DNA of 64,000 nt from positions 434,001 to 498,000 of the forward strand of contig NZ_CP045508.1 of NCBI RefSeq assembly GCF_013376475.1, given 5' to 3'. This document shows, piece by piece, positions 9,537 through 19,200 of this stretch. The position numbers were made by a program, and so were the translations under genes. The notes beneath the pieces were generated by a model that was given only the letters and a program-made list of their open reading frames with translations, was not told the origin of the DNA and made no database searches. Each line of letters starts with the position of its first letter. Position 1 is the stretch's first letter. The DNA is from Desulfolutivibrio sulfoxidireducens. GTDB lineage: Bacteria; Desulfobacterota; Desulfovibrionia; Desulfovibrionales; Desulfovibrionaceae.

Positions 9537-10196
9537 TCAATCGAAAAAGGGGCGGGCCGAGGTCAGGATGGCCGCGTCGGTGAAATCGGCCGTGACGGTG
9601 ATGGTGAGCGAGGCCACGCGCCGCATGGCCGCAAGAAACGGCGCGGCATCCGGTCCGAATTTCAGGAGCAGGCGGTCCTGGATCTCGGCGCACAGGTAGT
9701 GGACGCAACGCGGGGATTTGAAAAGGCGCAGGGTGCATCCGTCCTCGGCCAGACAGTCGCAGTGGTGGGAGGTGATCGTGCGCCCGTGGCGGAGCTCGTA
9801 GGCGGTCTCCTGGCGCTGCAGGCCGTCGATGACGTGCGAGAGCTGCATGGCGGCCGGAGAGGGGCTCGAGACCATGAGGTCGGACAGGGACAGGATCGTG
9901 AAATGGTTGGCGTTGCAGCAGCCCACGGGGGGCCTCTGGCAGTCGTCGCGGCAGATGTCCCGGGTGGTGGCGGCCTGGATGACGTCGAGCTGTCGGACGT
10001 AGAGGGAATAGGCGATGACCCGGCGGCGCATGTCCTCGGAAAGCCCGGTGAGATGGCCGCTGAGGCGGGTGACGTGGTGGACGAGGTCGTGCTCGGACAA
10101 AAAAGGATGGGCGTGTTCCCGCAGGGCCGCAAGGTCGCGGTCGGCGGCGCCAAGGCGGTTCTGGGAAAGGTCGCCCAGCCAGGCCTCAGGGGCCAT
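9537..10196 (-). CDS. Cysteine-rich protein of unknown function
   Basis: A 219-residue soluble protein I do not recognise. Its middle contains clusters of metal-ligand-like residues: CRDDCQRPPVGCCNANH, then SHHCDCLAEDGC and PRCVHYLC. This suggests bound metal or disulfides. There is no signal peptide or membrane helix. The ATG at 10196 is chosen because the sequence upstream, although open to 10382, is low-complexity; the ribosome-binding site is weak, so the true N-terminus is uncertain. It lies 135 nt upstream of the hybrid kinase on the same strand and could be expressed with it. Confidence 0.5.
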   Translation of the reverse strand: MAPEAWLGDLSQNRLGAADRDLAALREHAHPFLSEHDLVHHVTRLSGHLTGLSEDMRRRVIAYSLYVRQLDVIQAATTRDICRDDCQRPPVGCCNANHFTILSLSDLMVSSPSPAAMQLSHVIDGLQRQETAYELRHGRTITSHHCDCLAEDGCTLRLFKSPRCVHYLCAEIQDRLLLKFGPDAAPFLAAMRRVASLTITVTADFTDAAILTSARPFFD

Positions 10197-10448
10197 GACG
10201 CCCCGCGACAACACCGCGCGGGGCGCTGACTGTCCGTGTATGGGGGGGCCGGACGAGGCGGGGGGCCGCAAAGACCGTGCGCATCGTGTTTGTCCTTGAA
10301 AAAGGGACCAGGGACCGGTCCCGGGGTACGCGGCGGAAAGCGCCGGTTGGCCCGCCGGGATGCGAGGGCGTTCTTCACGCACAGCCTACGGGCAAAGGGT
10401 CACGGTGCAAAGCGAAAAACGCGGCCCGCCCCTGTGACGCGGCGCGGA

Positions 10449-10778
10449 TCACCCGAAGGTGCAGACGTATTCGGCGATGCCCGAGTCCACGGCGATCTCA
10501 AAGGACGAGTCGCCGGGCACGAAAAATGTGGTCCCGGCCGGATAGGCGGTGAACGCGTCCTGGCCGGCCGGCTTCACCCGGCAGGCCCCGGCGGTCACGT
10601 CCATGCGCTCGGGAGCGCCGGTGGTGAACGTGTAGGTCCCGGGGAAGATGAGTCCCAGGGTGATCTTTTGCCCGGCCGCGTCCACCAGGGTGTGGCTTAC
10701 GACCTTGCCCCCGAAATAGATGTTGGCCTTGCAGGTGGCCGTGACGTTTGAAAATGCGGCGGGGACGTCCTGGGACAT
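10449..10778 (-). CDS. ppnP: Pyrimidine/purine nucleoside phosphorylase
   Basis: A 109-residue single cupin domain of the PpnP (DUF1255, formerly YaiE) family. The pattern NVTATCKANIYFGGKVVSHT, then LIFPGTYTF, APERMDV and the closing PAGTTFFVPGDSSFEI matches the family closely. These proteins phosphorolyse a range of nucleosides to the free base and ribose-1-phosphate. It has its own start with a good ribosome-binding site (GGAGGTTTCCC upstream of the ATG). It stands between glgB and the cysteine-rich protein and is not obviously linked to either. Confidence 0.85.
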   Translation of the reverse strand: MSQDVPAAFSNVTATCKANIYFGGKVVSHTLVDAAGQKITLGLIFPGTYTFTTGAPERMDVTAGACRVKPAGQDAFTAYPAGTTFFVPGDSSFEIAVDSGIAEYVCTFG

Positions 10779-10847
10779 GGGAAACCTCCGGGGGAAGGGG
10801 CGGGCCGAGGGCCGCGCCCGGTTGTCGTGACCGCCGTGGCGGACGCG

Positions 10848-12782
10848 CTATCGCCAGCCCTGGGGCTTGAGAAACACGGCCGACAGGGGCGGCAGGGTCA
10901 GTTCCAGGCTGTAGGGCCGGTCGTGGCAGGACGAATCCCTGGCCGCCACGGCCCCGGCGTTGCCCAGGCCCGAGCCGCCGTAGATGTCGGCGTCGCTGTT
11001 TAACAGTTCGGTCCACACCCCGCCCATGGGAACCCCCACCCGGTAGCCGGGCCGGGGCACGGGGGTGAAGTTGCAGGCCACAAGGACCACGTCGTCCGGG
11101 GTCTTGCCCCGGCGCAGGAAGGTGAGCACGCTGGCCTCGGCGTCGTTGCAGTCGATCCATTCGAAGCCGCCGGGGTAGAAATCCCGGGCGTGCAGGGCGG
11201 CCTCCCGGCGGTACAGGGCGTTTATGTCCCGGACCCAGGCCATGATCCCCTGGTGGTGGTGGTATTTCAGAAGCGGCCACTCGCATTCGGCGTCGTGGTT
11301 CCATTCGCCGCGCTGGGCGAACTCGCCGCCCATGAACAGGAGCTTCTTCCCGGGATGGGCGAACAAAAGGCCGTAGAGCAGGCGCAGGTTGGCGAATTTT
11401 TGCCAGTCGTCGCCGGGCATCTTGGCCAGGAGCGAGCCCTTGCCGTAGACCACCTCGTCGTGGGACAGGGGCAGGATGAAGTTCTCGGTGAAGGCGTACC
11501 AGATGCCGAACGTCAGTTCCCCGTGGTGGAACTTGCGGTGGATGGGGTCGCGGGAGAAATACCGCAACGTGTCGTGCATCCAGCCCATGTTCCATTTCAT
11601 GCCGAACCCCAGGCCCCCGATGTACGGCGGCCTTGAGACCATGGGCCAGGCCGTGGACTCCTCGGCCATGGTCTGGATGTCCGGAAACCTTGTATAGGCG
11701 GCCTCGTTGAGCTTCTGGAAAAAGACGATGTTGTCCAGGTTTTCCCGGCCGCCGTGGACGTTGGGGATCCATTCCCCGTCCTTACGGGAATAGTCGAGGT
11801 AGAGCATGGAGGCCACGGCATCCACCCGCAGGCCGTCGATGTGGTATTTCGAGAGCCAGAACATGGCGCTGGAGATCAAAAAGGCCCGGACCTCGTAGCG
11901 GCCGGTGTTGAAGATGTAGCAGTTCCAGTCTGGGTGGTAGCCCCGCCTGGGGTCGGCATGCTCGAAGAGGTGGGTGCCGTCGAAATAGGACAGGCCGTGG
12001 CCGTCGGTGGGAAAGTGCGAGGGCACCCAGTCCAGGATGACCCCGATGCCGGCCTGATGCAGGCGGTCGATCAGGGCCATGAACTGCTGCGGCGTGCCGT
12101 AGCGGCTGGTGGGGGCGAAATAGCCCAGGGTCTGGTAGCCCCAGGAGCCGAAAAAGGGGTGCTCCATGACCGGCAAAAATTCCACGTGGGTGAAGCCGCA
12201 CTCCGTGACGTGCGCAACCAGACGGTCGGCCATCTCCAGGTAGGACAGGGACCGGTAGCGGTCGTTCTCCATGATCCGGGCGAAGGACCCCAGATGCACC
12301 TCGTAGATGGACATGGGCGCGTCAAGGGCGTTTTTCGCGGCCCGGGAGGCCATCCAGTCCCGGTCCCCCCAGTCGTAGTCCAGGCCCCAGACGATGGAGG
12401 CGGTCTTGGGCGAGGTCTCCCAGAAACGGGCGAAGGGATCGCCCTTGTCCGCCCGGTAGCCCTCGAACCGGGAGGCGATGTGGTACTTGTAGAGGGTCCC
12501 TGGCCCGATGTCCGGCAAAAATCCCTCCCATATCCCGGAGGAGTCCGGACGCGCCCGAAGGGGGTGGGTGTCCGGGTCCCAGCCGTTGAAATCCCCGACC
12601 ACGGACACGGATTCGGCATTGGGGGCCCACACGGCGAACAGGGTCCCGGACTGGCCGTCCACGGTCATGGGGTGGGACCCGAGCTTGTCGGCGAGGTCGA
12701 AATGGTTGCCTTCCTTGAACAGGTAGACGTCGTGGTCGGTCAAAAGGCTTGGGCCGTATCTCGGTTCATGGGGACGCCGCAT
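10848..12782 (-). CDS. glgB: 1,4-alpha-glucan branching enzyme
   Basis: A 644-residue cytoplasmic GH13 enzyme that forms alpha-1,6 branches in glycogen. A short N-terminal stretch leads into the carbohydrate-binding module (FAVWAPNAESVSVVGDFNGW). The TIM barrel carries the catalytic triad: nucleophile Asp in GLRVDAVASMLYLDY, acid Glu in TMAEESTAWP and Asp in LPLSHDEVVYGK, with WVPSHFPTD upstream. The ATG at 12782 has AAGGAG at the right distance; the open frame further upstream is unrelated in composition. It is a short-form branching enzyme without a second N-terminal module. No other glycogen gene is in the window. Confidence 0.95.
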   Translation of the reverse strand: MRRPHEPRYGPSLLTDHDVYLFKEGNHFDLADKLGSHPMTVDGQSGTLFAVWAPNAESVSVVGDFNGWDPDTHPLRARPDSSGIWEGFLPDIGPGTLYKYHIASRFEGYRADKGDPFARFWETSPKTASIVWGLDYDWGDRDWMASRAAKNALDAPMSIYEVHLGSFARIMENDRYRSLSYLEMADRLVAHVTECGFTHVEFLPVMEHPFFGSWGYQTLGYFAPTSRYGTPQQFMALIDRLHQAGIGVILDWVPSHFPTDGHGLSYFDGTHLFEHADPRRGYHPDWNCYIFNTGRYEVRAFLISSAMFWLSKYHIDGLRVDAVASMLYLDYSRKDGEWIPNVHGGRENLDNIVFFQKLNEAAYTRFPDIQTMAEESTAWPMVSRPPYIGGLGFGMKWNMGWMHDTLRYFSRDPIHRKFHHGELTFGIWYAFTENFILPLSHDEVVYGKGSLLAKMPGDDWQKFANLRLLYGLLFAHPGKKLLFMGGEFAQRGEWNHDAECEWPLLKYHHHQGIMAWVRDINALYRREAALHARDFYPGGFEWIDCNDAEASVLTFLRRGKTPDDVVLVACNFTPVPRPGYRVGVPMGGVWTELLNSDADIYGGSGLGNAGAVAARDSSCHDRPYSLELTLPPLSAVFLKPQGWR

Positions 12783-12894
12783 GGCGTGGCTCCTTGGGGG
12801 GATCGGGATGAGGGGCGGGCGCGGCGCGTCCGCCCGGGCGCACACTAGACGAAGTGCCCCGTGGAGGCAAACGGGAGGAATCGCCCTGATTTTT

Positions 12895-13770
12895 TTATGG
12901 ATATTCGAGCACAAGTCCCGATCCGACCTCCAGGACCGGCACGAAGCGGGACAGGACGATCTTGGCGGCAAGATCCGTGCAGTGGCAGGGATGTATGGCC
13001 GGCGTGCCGATTTCGGCCAGGAAGCGGCCCGTGGCCGCAAGGCGGGCCGGGGAGGCGTCAAGCAGGTGCAGGCCGCCCACGATGTCCGCGACGCGCGTCT
13101 CGCCGCAGACCTCCCGGGCGTGGGCCACGATGTTGCAGATGCCGGCGTGGGAACAGCCGGTGACGATCACCAGCCCGTCCGGGCCGTGGTGGGCCAGGGC
13201 CGTGTCGTCGGCCAGGGTGTCGGGAATGGCCGCCTCCGGGCCGCGTCCCGAGCCTGTCAGGTCGTGGCCTTTGCGGCACAGGGGATCGCCGGGCATGGGG
13301 CCGGACTCGAAGTCGAAGCGGCGGGGAATCTCTCCTAAAAAGACCAGGCGTTCGGTCAGGCGCACCGGGTTTTTCGTCAGCCGCATCTCGAAGAAATCGG
13401 CCAGCACGGCCGGGGAGAGGTGGCAGCCGATGGCCGGGACCGGGCCGAAAAAACGGCGTAAAAAGACGTCGGGGTGGGCCGTGAACAGGGGCCGGGCCGG
13501 GGACCGGCCCTCGCAGGCGTCCTCGGCGAGGCGCCGCAGCAGGTGCTCCAGACCCCAGACGTGGTCCAGGTGTCCGTGGGAGGCCACCACATGGTCAAGA
13601 TCGGAGAGATCGATGCGCAGCTTTTCGGCGTTTCGCAAAAAAACGTCCGAATATCCGGCGTCAAAGAGAATCCGGGACCCTGCGTCCTCGATGAGAAAGG
13701 ACAGGCCCGGTTCGCCCAGGAAATAGTGGTCGATGAGCGTGGCGTTGTCGACAAGAACGGTCAGTTTCAT
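12895..13770 (-). CDS. MBL-fold metallo-hydrolase (dihydropteroate-synthase-associated type)
   Basis: A 291-residue cytoplasmic metallo-beta-lactamase-fold protein. The metal-binding signature is SHGHLDHVWGLEH, with further ligands in VTGCSHAGICN and IHPCHCTD. This spacing and the start MKLTVLVDNATLIDHYF match the archaeal/bacterial group annotated as 7,8-dihydropterin-6-yl-methyl-4-(beta-D-ribofuranosyl)aminobenzene-5'-phosphate synthase-like; the true substrate of most members is unknown. The ATG at 13770 begins the conserved N-terminus; only a G-rich stretch precedes it. It follows the zinc-ribbon and XRE-PAS genes on the same strand. Confidence 0.8.
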   Translation of the reverse strand: MKLTVLVDNATLIDHYFLGEPGLSFLIEDAGSRILFDAGYSDVFLRNAEKLRIDLSDLDHVVASHGHLDHVWGLEHLLRRLAEDACEGRSPARPLFTAHPDVFLRRFFGPVPAIGCHLSPAVLADFFEMRLTKNPVRLTERLVFLGEIPRRFDFESGPMPGDPLCRKGHDLTGSGRGPEAAIPDTLADDTALAHHGPDGLVIVTGCSHAGICNIVAHAREVCGETRVADIVGGLHLLDASPARLAATGRFLAEIGTPAIHPCHCTDLAAKIVLSRFVPVLEVGSGLVLEYP

Positions 13771-13852
13771 GGCGGCCCCCGCTTGCGCGTGTATCCCGGC
13801 CGGGGCGCGGGGGCAACCTCGGGGGGCTTTCCGGGGCCGGCCGGGCAACGGC

Positions 13853-14053
13853 TTAATCGCCCGGGCCGATGCGTCCGACCGTCAGGGCGTCGCGGTGCTT
13901 CATGGCCGCGCAACGCGGGCAAGAGGTGAAATCGTTCACCGACAGGGCCAGGCCGCGGTTTTCGCAAAAAAGGAGTTGGCAGACCGGACAGCGGAACACC
14001 TCCGTGCCCTGCCGTGTGCAGCCGCGGGATTCGCACATGGGGAAAAACATCAT
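13853..14053 (-). CDS. Small zinc-ribbon-like protein (66 aa)
   Basis: A 66-residue protein with four cysteine clusters (MCESRGC, FRCPVCQ, LFCENRG and SCPRCAAMKH) that would hold one or two zinc ions. It may act as a small DNA-, RNA- or protein-binding module; I do not recognise a named family. Two in-frame starts exist. The one at 14053 has AAAGGA eight bases upstream and is preferred over the ATG at 14098, which overlaps the end of the XRE-PAS gene. It probably shares a transcript with that regulator. Confidence 0.55.
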   Translation of the reverse strand: MMFFPMCESRGCTRQGTEVFRCPVCQLLFCENRGLALSVNDFTSCPRCAAMKHRDALTVGRIGPGD

Positions 14054-14090
14054 CGGAAGTCCTTTGCTCTCGTAGTCAGGGGTGTCCGCT

Positions 14091-14705
14091 TCATTCATCC
14101 TGTACGGCCCCGGGCATGGTCCTGGCCAAAAAAACCAGCCGGGCCGGTTCGTTTCGCTCGTCGCGCAAAAGGGTCAGCGACGCCAGGACCGGGACGCGTC
14201 CGCCGTCCCGGCGCGAAAGGCTGGTCCTGGCGTTGCGCAGGTCGGTCCCCCGGCGGCACAGGGACAGGATCTCGCTGACGTACGGCAGACATTCCTCCGG
14301 GATCAGGGAGCGCATGGGCCGTCCCAAAAGGTCCTTCGCGGACCAGCCGAATTCTCGTTCGGCCACGGTGTTCGCGTCCACGATCACCTCGTCGGTATTG
14401 GAAATAAATATAGGATCGACGCATGAAAGAAAGGCAAGCGATCTATAGCCCAGGGTCTCCTCGTCCGCCTGGCTCGTGGCCAGGTCGTTGAGGGAGAAAA
14501 AAAGGGAGGCGGGGGATACGGAAAAATGCCGTGAGAGTTTTTCGATGACGAAGAAAGACGGGGAGGCCAGCCCTCGTTCGATTTTGGACAGGTAGTCGAG
14601 GGAAATGCCGATGCGTTCGGAGAGGACGGCCTGAGTCAGATCGCGGGACTGGCGCAGATGACGCAACCTCCGCCCGAATACACCCTTGAGGGCTTGTGTA
14701 TTCAT
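14091..14705 (-). CDS. XRE-family regulator with C-terminal PAS domain
   Basis: A 204-residue cytoplasmic transcriptional regulator. Residues 5-65 form a helix-turn-helix of the Cro/C1 type (LRQSRDLTQAVLSERIGIS, DYLSKIERGLASPS). The second half is a PAS domain (FLSCVDPIFISNTDEVIVDA, EREFGWSAKDLLGRPMRSL, LTLLRDERNEPARLVFLAR), so DNA binding is probably tuned by a small ligand or redox state. The start at 14705 gives the usual short arm before the HTH; no clear Shine-Dalgarno is seen. It lies between the tRNA-thiolation-like gene and the zinc-ribbon gene on the same strand. Its targets are unknown. Confidence 0.8.
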   Translation of the reverse strand: MNTQALKGVFGRRLRHLRQSRDLTQAVLSERIGISLDYLSKIERGLASPSFFVIEKLSRHFSVSPASLFFSLNDLATSQADEETLGYRSLAFLSCVDPIFISNTDEVIVDANTVAEREFGWSAKDLLGRPMRSLIPEECLPYVSEILSLCRRGTDLRNARTSLSRRDGGRVPVLASLTLLRDERNEPARLVFLARTMPGAVQDE

Positions 14706-14787
14706 GTCGGGGATGTAGAATAACCGTGAGAAATTGGCAACGGATTGTGAGTACGGGTTGGTGATGGCTATATACTGTTTGATATGT

Positions 14788-15891
14788 TCAGCCTGCCTCG
14801 TTGTTTCCCTCACGCGACACAGCCCCGTTGCTTCCGCGCCGCGACCCGAACAGGGCGGCCTTGCCTGTGGCGGCCTCGTCCCAGGTCGGCTCGCGCCAGC
14901 CACGGGGCGTGTGCCTGGAGGGGATCACAAGGATCGGGCTTTGGGCCGCGCCGCCGACGGAGACGGCCGTTTCCCGGCCGGCCTCCCGGGCTCTGGGGGA
15001 GAAGGAGGCCACGAAGGCGGCCGCGTCACGCACGGCGTCCTGGTCCCAGTTCGCGCCAGGAAGCCGTCTGGCCAGGGCCAGGGGACCGGGGTGGTCGCGG
15101 ACCTTAAGGACCAGGTCGTCCGCCGCGATGGCCGCCTCCAGGCGGGCGTTGTCGGACTGGTTGCGGCCCACGGTCAGCCACAGGTCGCCGGCCCAGTACT
15201 GGCGGCCGATGTTGGCCAGCTCGAAATCGGCGGCGACGGGTTCGGGCTTGTGCAAAAAGACCGGAAAGTACCGCCTGGCCGATTCCAGTTCCGTGAGCAT
15301 GCAGCCCCCGGCCGGGGTGGGGATCTCGGGAAGGTTCATGCCGCTGGCCAGTTCGAGCTGTTCCTTGCGGCCCCGGCCGCTCATGGCGTGCAGGCGGGTC
15401 CGATCCACCAGGCCGTCTTGCTCCATGGGCGTTTCCGGCAGGCGCTTGGCGCAAAGCGGTCGCAGGAGCACGTCGCGCGCCCCGGAGTCGCGGCGGATGA
15501 CGTTGAGCGCATCCAGGCGCTGGGACATGGGCCGCTGGCCCACCACCTCGCCCGTGGCCACAAACCGGGCCCCGTATTCCGGCAAAAGGGCCATGGCCCG
15601 TTCGATCATAAATATTTTGCAGTCGATGCAGGGATTCAGGAACTTGCCCAGTCCGTGGGGCGGCCTGTGGGCCAGCAGGCGTACGATGTCCTCGCCCACG
15701 TCCACGGCCAGGATGTCCAGGCCGAAGGTCTCGCGCCAGTGGATCAGGCGTCCGGGCTTGCCGAAAAAGGGGCTGACGAAATGCAGGCACAACACGTCAA
15801 GGCCCTGGTCCATGAGCGTGCGCGCGGCCAGGACGCTGTCCAGGCCGCCGGAAAAAAGGGAAAGCGCGTCGTAGCGTCTCATATCCGGCAA
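14788..15891 (-). CDS. PP-loop tRNA-thiolation-like protein with NFACT-R-like C-terminus
   Basis: A 367-residue protein. The N-terminus has the ATP-pyrophosphatase PP-loop LFSGGLDSVLAART, and the CIDCK pair and PLCAKRLPET region resemble MnmA/ThiI-like tRNA sulfurtransferases that adenylate a uridine before sulfur insertion. The C-terminal third (SARRYFPVFLHKP, NIGRQYWAGDLWLTVGRNQ) resembles the NFACT-R/DUF814 RNA-binding module. Proteins of this architecture are usually annotated as tRNA 2-thiouridine-forming enzymes, but it is shorter than and distinct from MnmA and its exact product is not established. The start at 15891 (or ATG three codons on) puts the PP-loop at residue 12. Confidence 0.7.
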   Translation of the reverse strand: MPDMRRYDALSLFSGGLDSVLAARTLMDQGLDVLCLHFVSPFFGKPGRLIHWRETFGLDILAVDVGEDIVRLLAHRPPHGLGKFLNPCIDCKIFMIERAMALLPEYGARFVATGEVVGQRPMSQRLDALNVIRRDSGARDVLLRPLCAKRLPETPMEQDGLVDRTRLHAMSGRGRKEQLELASGMNLPEIPTPAGGCMLTELESARRYFPVFLHKPEPVAADFELANIGRQYWAGDLWLTVGRNQSDNARLEAAIAADDLVLKVRDHPGPLALARRLPGANWDQDAVRDAAAFVASFSPRAREAGRETAVSVGGAAQSPILVIPSRHTPRGWREPTWDEAATGKAALFGSRRGSNGAVSREGNNEAG

Positions 15892-16226
15892 GCCTAAGGC
15901 CTGGCCGGAAACCTGGCAAGGGGCCGATCAGGGAATGGGGCCGGTCCGGGGATGGGCCGAGAGTGCCCGGATATGCGGCTTGCCTGGTGCGGGCGAGGGT
16001 GGTAAAAGGGTTTCTCCAGAATCAGCCTTGCAATTTCATGATGGTGAATGCCATGCCGCACTGTGCCCCCGCCGCGAAAAAAGGATTCCGGACCACCCGT
16101 GAAAACGGCGTTTGGTCCGGAATATGTGGATGCATGGGGTCGGGGATGCGCGGCGCTTCTCCCGCGGGCGCAAAGGGGCGTCGGGAGGTTTTGGGGCGAA
16201 CGGCGTGGAGGCTTTTTTTTTGCGTT
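15892..16226. other. Divergent intergenic region with one strong hairpin
   Basis: 335 nt between the divergent thiolation-like gene and the SBP-CheA-like kinase. No convincing coding sequence is visible; the kinase frame is open through it but its residues are low-complexity, and the start at 16227 is better. It contains the hairpin at 16085-16123 and presumably the promoters of both flanking genes, of which I could not identify consensus copies. Confidence 0.5.
16085..16123 (-). terminator. Hairpin with T-run in the leader of the thiolation-like gene
   Basis: Perfect 11-bp inverted repeat ATTCCGGACCA / TGGTCCGGAAT with a 17-nt loop. On the minus strand it is followed by CCTTTTTTCGC, as in an intrinsic terminator. 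It lies about 190 nt upstream of a minus-strand gene, so it could be an attenuator, the end of a small RNA, or a block to antisense transcription. Confidence 0.45.
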
Positions 16227-19200
16227 ATGCGTCCGTTGCGGTTTTTTCTTCGGCGTACCGCGCGTTGCCGCGTCCTGGCCGCGGCCGCGCTGTGTCTTTT
16301 CCCGCTGCCCTTCGGCATCGAGGCGGCGGCCCAGGGCGCCCTGCCCCCGCTTGACCTGACCGACGCGGAAAAGGCCTTCATCGAGGCCCACCCGGTCGTG
16401 ACCTTCAGCGACTCCGTCTGGGAACCCCTGGCCATGGTGGAAAACGGGACCTACCAGGGCATTTTCCACGATTTCTACCGGATCGTGTCGGCCATGACCG
16501 GATTGGCCTTCAAGTTCGCGCCCCAGGGGGACTCGCGCGACTTCCAGGACGTTCTGACGGCCCTTCGCGAAAAGCGCATCGACATGATCGACGGCACGGG
16601 CAAGACCGCCGACCGGGGAAAATACGCCCTTTTTGCCGGGCCGTTTCTGCGTTTTCCCATGGCCATCGTATCCCGGGACGACGTCATGGCCGGATCGCTC
16701 TTCGAGCTTCATGGCAAGCGGGTGGCCGTGGCCAGCGGGTCCACGGCCTACGAATACGCCCGGGAGAACCATCCCGACCTGGACCTGGTGGTGGTGGAGG
16801 ACCCCGCGGCGGCGCTTTTCGCCGTGGCCGCCGGCCAGGCCCAGGCCATGCTGGACAACCTGGCCGTGGTCTCCCACGGCATCCGCAAGGCCGGATTGAC
16901 CAATCTCAAGGTCTCGGGCCTGACTGAGGAGAGCTTCGACATCTATGCCCTGGTGCGCCCGGACATGCCCGAATTGGCCTCCATCCTGGACAAGGCGTTA
17001 AAGGCCATCCCGGTGTGGGACAAGGCCGGCATCATGGCCAAGTGGCTGCCGCTGTATTCCTCGGGGCGGGCAGCGGCCCGGGCCGAGTCCGAAACCCCGG
17101 GCGGCGGCATCGCGGGCACGGCCGCCGGCGGCGGGGACGCCGGCCGGAAGGTGGCCCTCAATCGACGGGAGCGTGAATTCTTGTCCAGCAAGGGCGCGCT
17201 ACGGTTTTGCGTGGACCCGGACTGGCCGCCGGTGGAGCGCATCGACGAGACCGGCGGCCACGAGGGCATGGTCGCCGACGTGATGGGGCTTTTGTCCGCC
17301 CGCCTGGACGTGGAATTTCGTCTGGCCCCCACCTCCTCCTGGACAAAGACCCTGGAGGCGGCGGAAAAAGGCGGCTGCGACTTCATCGCCGCGGCCGTGG
17401 ACATGCCCGAGCGCCGAGGTTTCCTGGAGTTCACCAGCCCCTACCTGCGCCTGCCCCTGGTGGTGGCCACCCGCGCCGACCATCCCTTCGTGGACGGTCC
17501 CAAGGCCCTGGCCGGGGACCGTGTCGGCGTGGTCAAGGGCCATGCCACGGCGGGCATCCTGCGCGGCAGGTATCCGAGCCTGGACGTGACGGATGTGCAA
17601 AGCGAGTCCGACGGGCTGTCCCAGGTCGCCGCCGGGCGCCTCGACGCCTTCGTGGACGTGTTGCCGGCCATGGCCTACATCATCGGGAAGGAGCGCCTGA
17701 CCGGGCTCAAGATCGCCGGCCGCCTGGAGGACTATCTGGATCTGTCCGTGGCCGTGCCGGCGGGAAAACCCGAGGTCCTGTCCATTTTTCAAAAAGGGGT
17801 AAGCTCCCTTACGGCCGACGAACTGGACGCGATCTTCAAGAAATGGGTGGCCGTGAAGTTCGAGCACGGCTTCGACTATACCCTGGTATGGCGGGTGGCC
17901 GGGGCCGCCCTGCTGATCATTGTGGTCGTCGCCTGGTGGAACCGCAAGCTCACCCGGCTCAACCGGGCCATCCGCCTGGCCCACGGGGAACTGGCCGCGC
18001 TTCTGGACAACTCCGGCCAGGGCTTTTTGTCCTTCGGCCCGGACGGAGTGGTCCGGGGCCGGGCGAGCCGGGAATGCCGGGACATCTTCGGCCGCGATCC
18101 GGCCGGCCAGTCCATCCAGACCCTGCTGTATCCCGATGACCCGGCGGCGGCGTCGGATTTTTTCAAGAATATCGGGCGCATCCTGGCCGAACCCGACGAG
18201 TTCCGGCGTTCGCTGTATCTCTCGCTCATGCCCGGGTCCGTTTCCCTCGGGGACCGCGTCCTTGTGGTCGAATACCGGGTCCTAAGCCCCATACGGCTCA
18301 TGCTGATCCTGACCGACGTCACGGACGCGCGGCGGCTGGAGAGCGAGGTGGAGAAGGAGCGCCGCCGGCTGGCCAGCGTGGTGGCCGTGGCCAGGGATCC
18401 TCGGGACTTTTCCCAGGTGGTGGACGGTTTTACGGCCTTTCTGGGACAGGCCGGGGCGATGGTCGCGCAGGCCGGCGCGGACCCGGAGGCGGCGTTGCGC
18501 CGCCTGTACCGCCAGGTACACACCTTCAAGGGGCTTTTTTTGCTCTTCGAGTGCCGCCACGTGTCCGAGGCCCTGCACGACATGGAATCGCGCCTTTCGG
18601 CCCTTCAACGGGGAGGCGGGATATCCTCCGCCGCGCTTTGCGGGGTGTTTGCCGGGGATGCGCCCCAAAGGGCCCTTGACGCGGATATCGACGTCTTGCG
18701 CCGGACCTTGGGCGAGGACTTTTTCAAAAGGCGCGACGAGGTGTGCATCGAGGCGGGCATGGCCCGGGAACTCGAGGACATGGCCGGCGAACTCCTGGCC
18801 TGCCTCCCGGAGCCGGCCCGGCGCGTGAGCGGACTGCTCGAACGGGTCCGGACGCTGCGCCACGTGGACCTCAAAACCATGCTGACCGTTGCCCTGGGGA
18901 CCGCCGCCGGTCTGGCCGACCGTCTGGGAAAAAAGGTGATCGTGCATCCCGTGTCCGGTCCTGTCGTGCCCGTGGACCCGGACCGCTTCGGTCCCCTGGC
19001 CCGGCGCATGGTGCATCTGGTGCGCAACGCCGTGGCCCACGGCATCGAGACGCCCGAGGTCCGCCAGGCCGCGGGCAAGCCCGAGGCCGGAACCGTGGCC
19101 GTGTCTGTGGACGTGGCGGGCGGAAACGTGGCCATCGCCGTACGCGACGACGGGGCCGGGATCGATACGGCGGCCATCAGGGAGCGGGCGGCCGGCCTGG

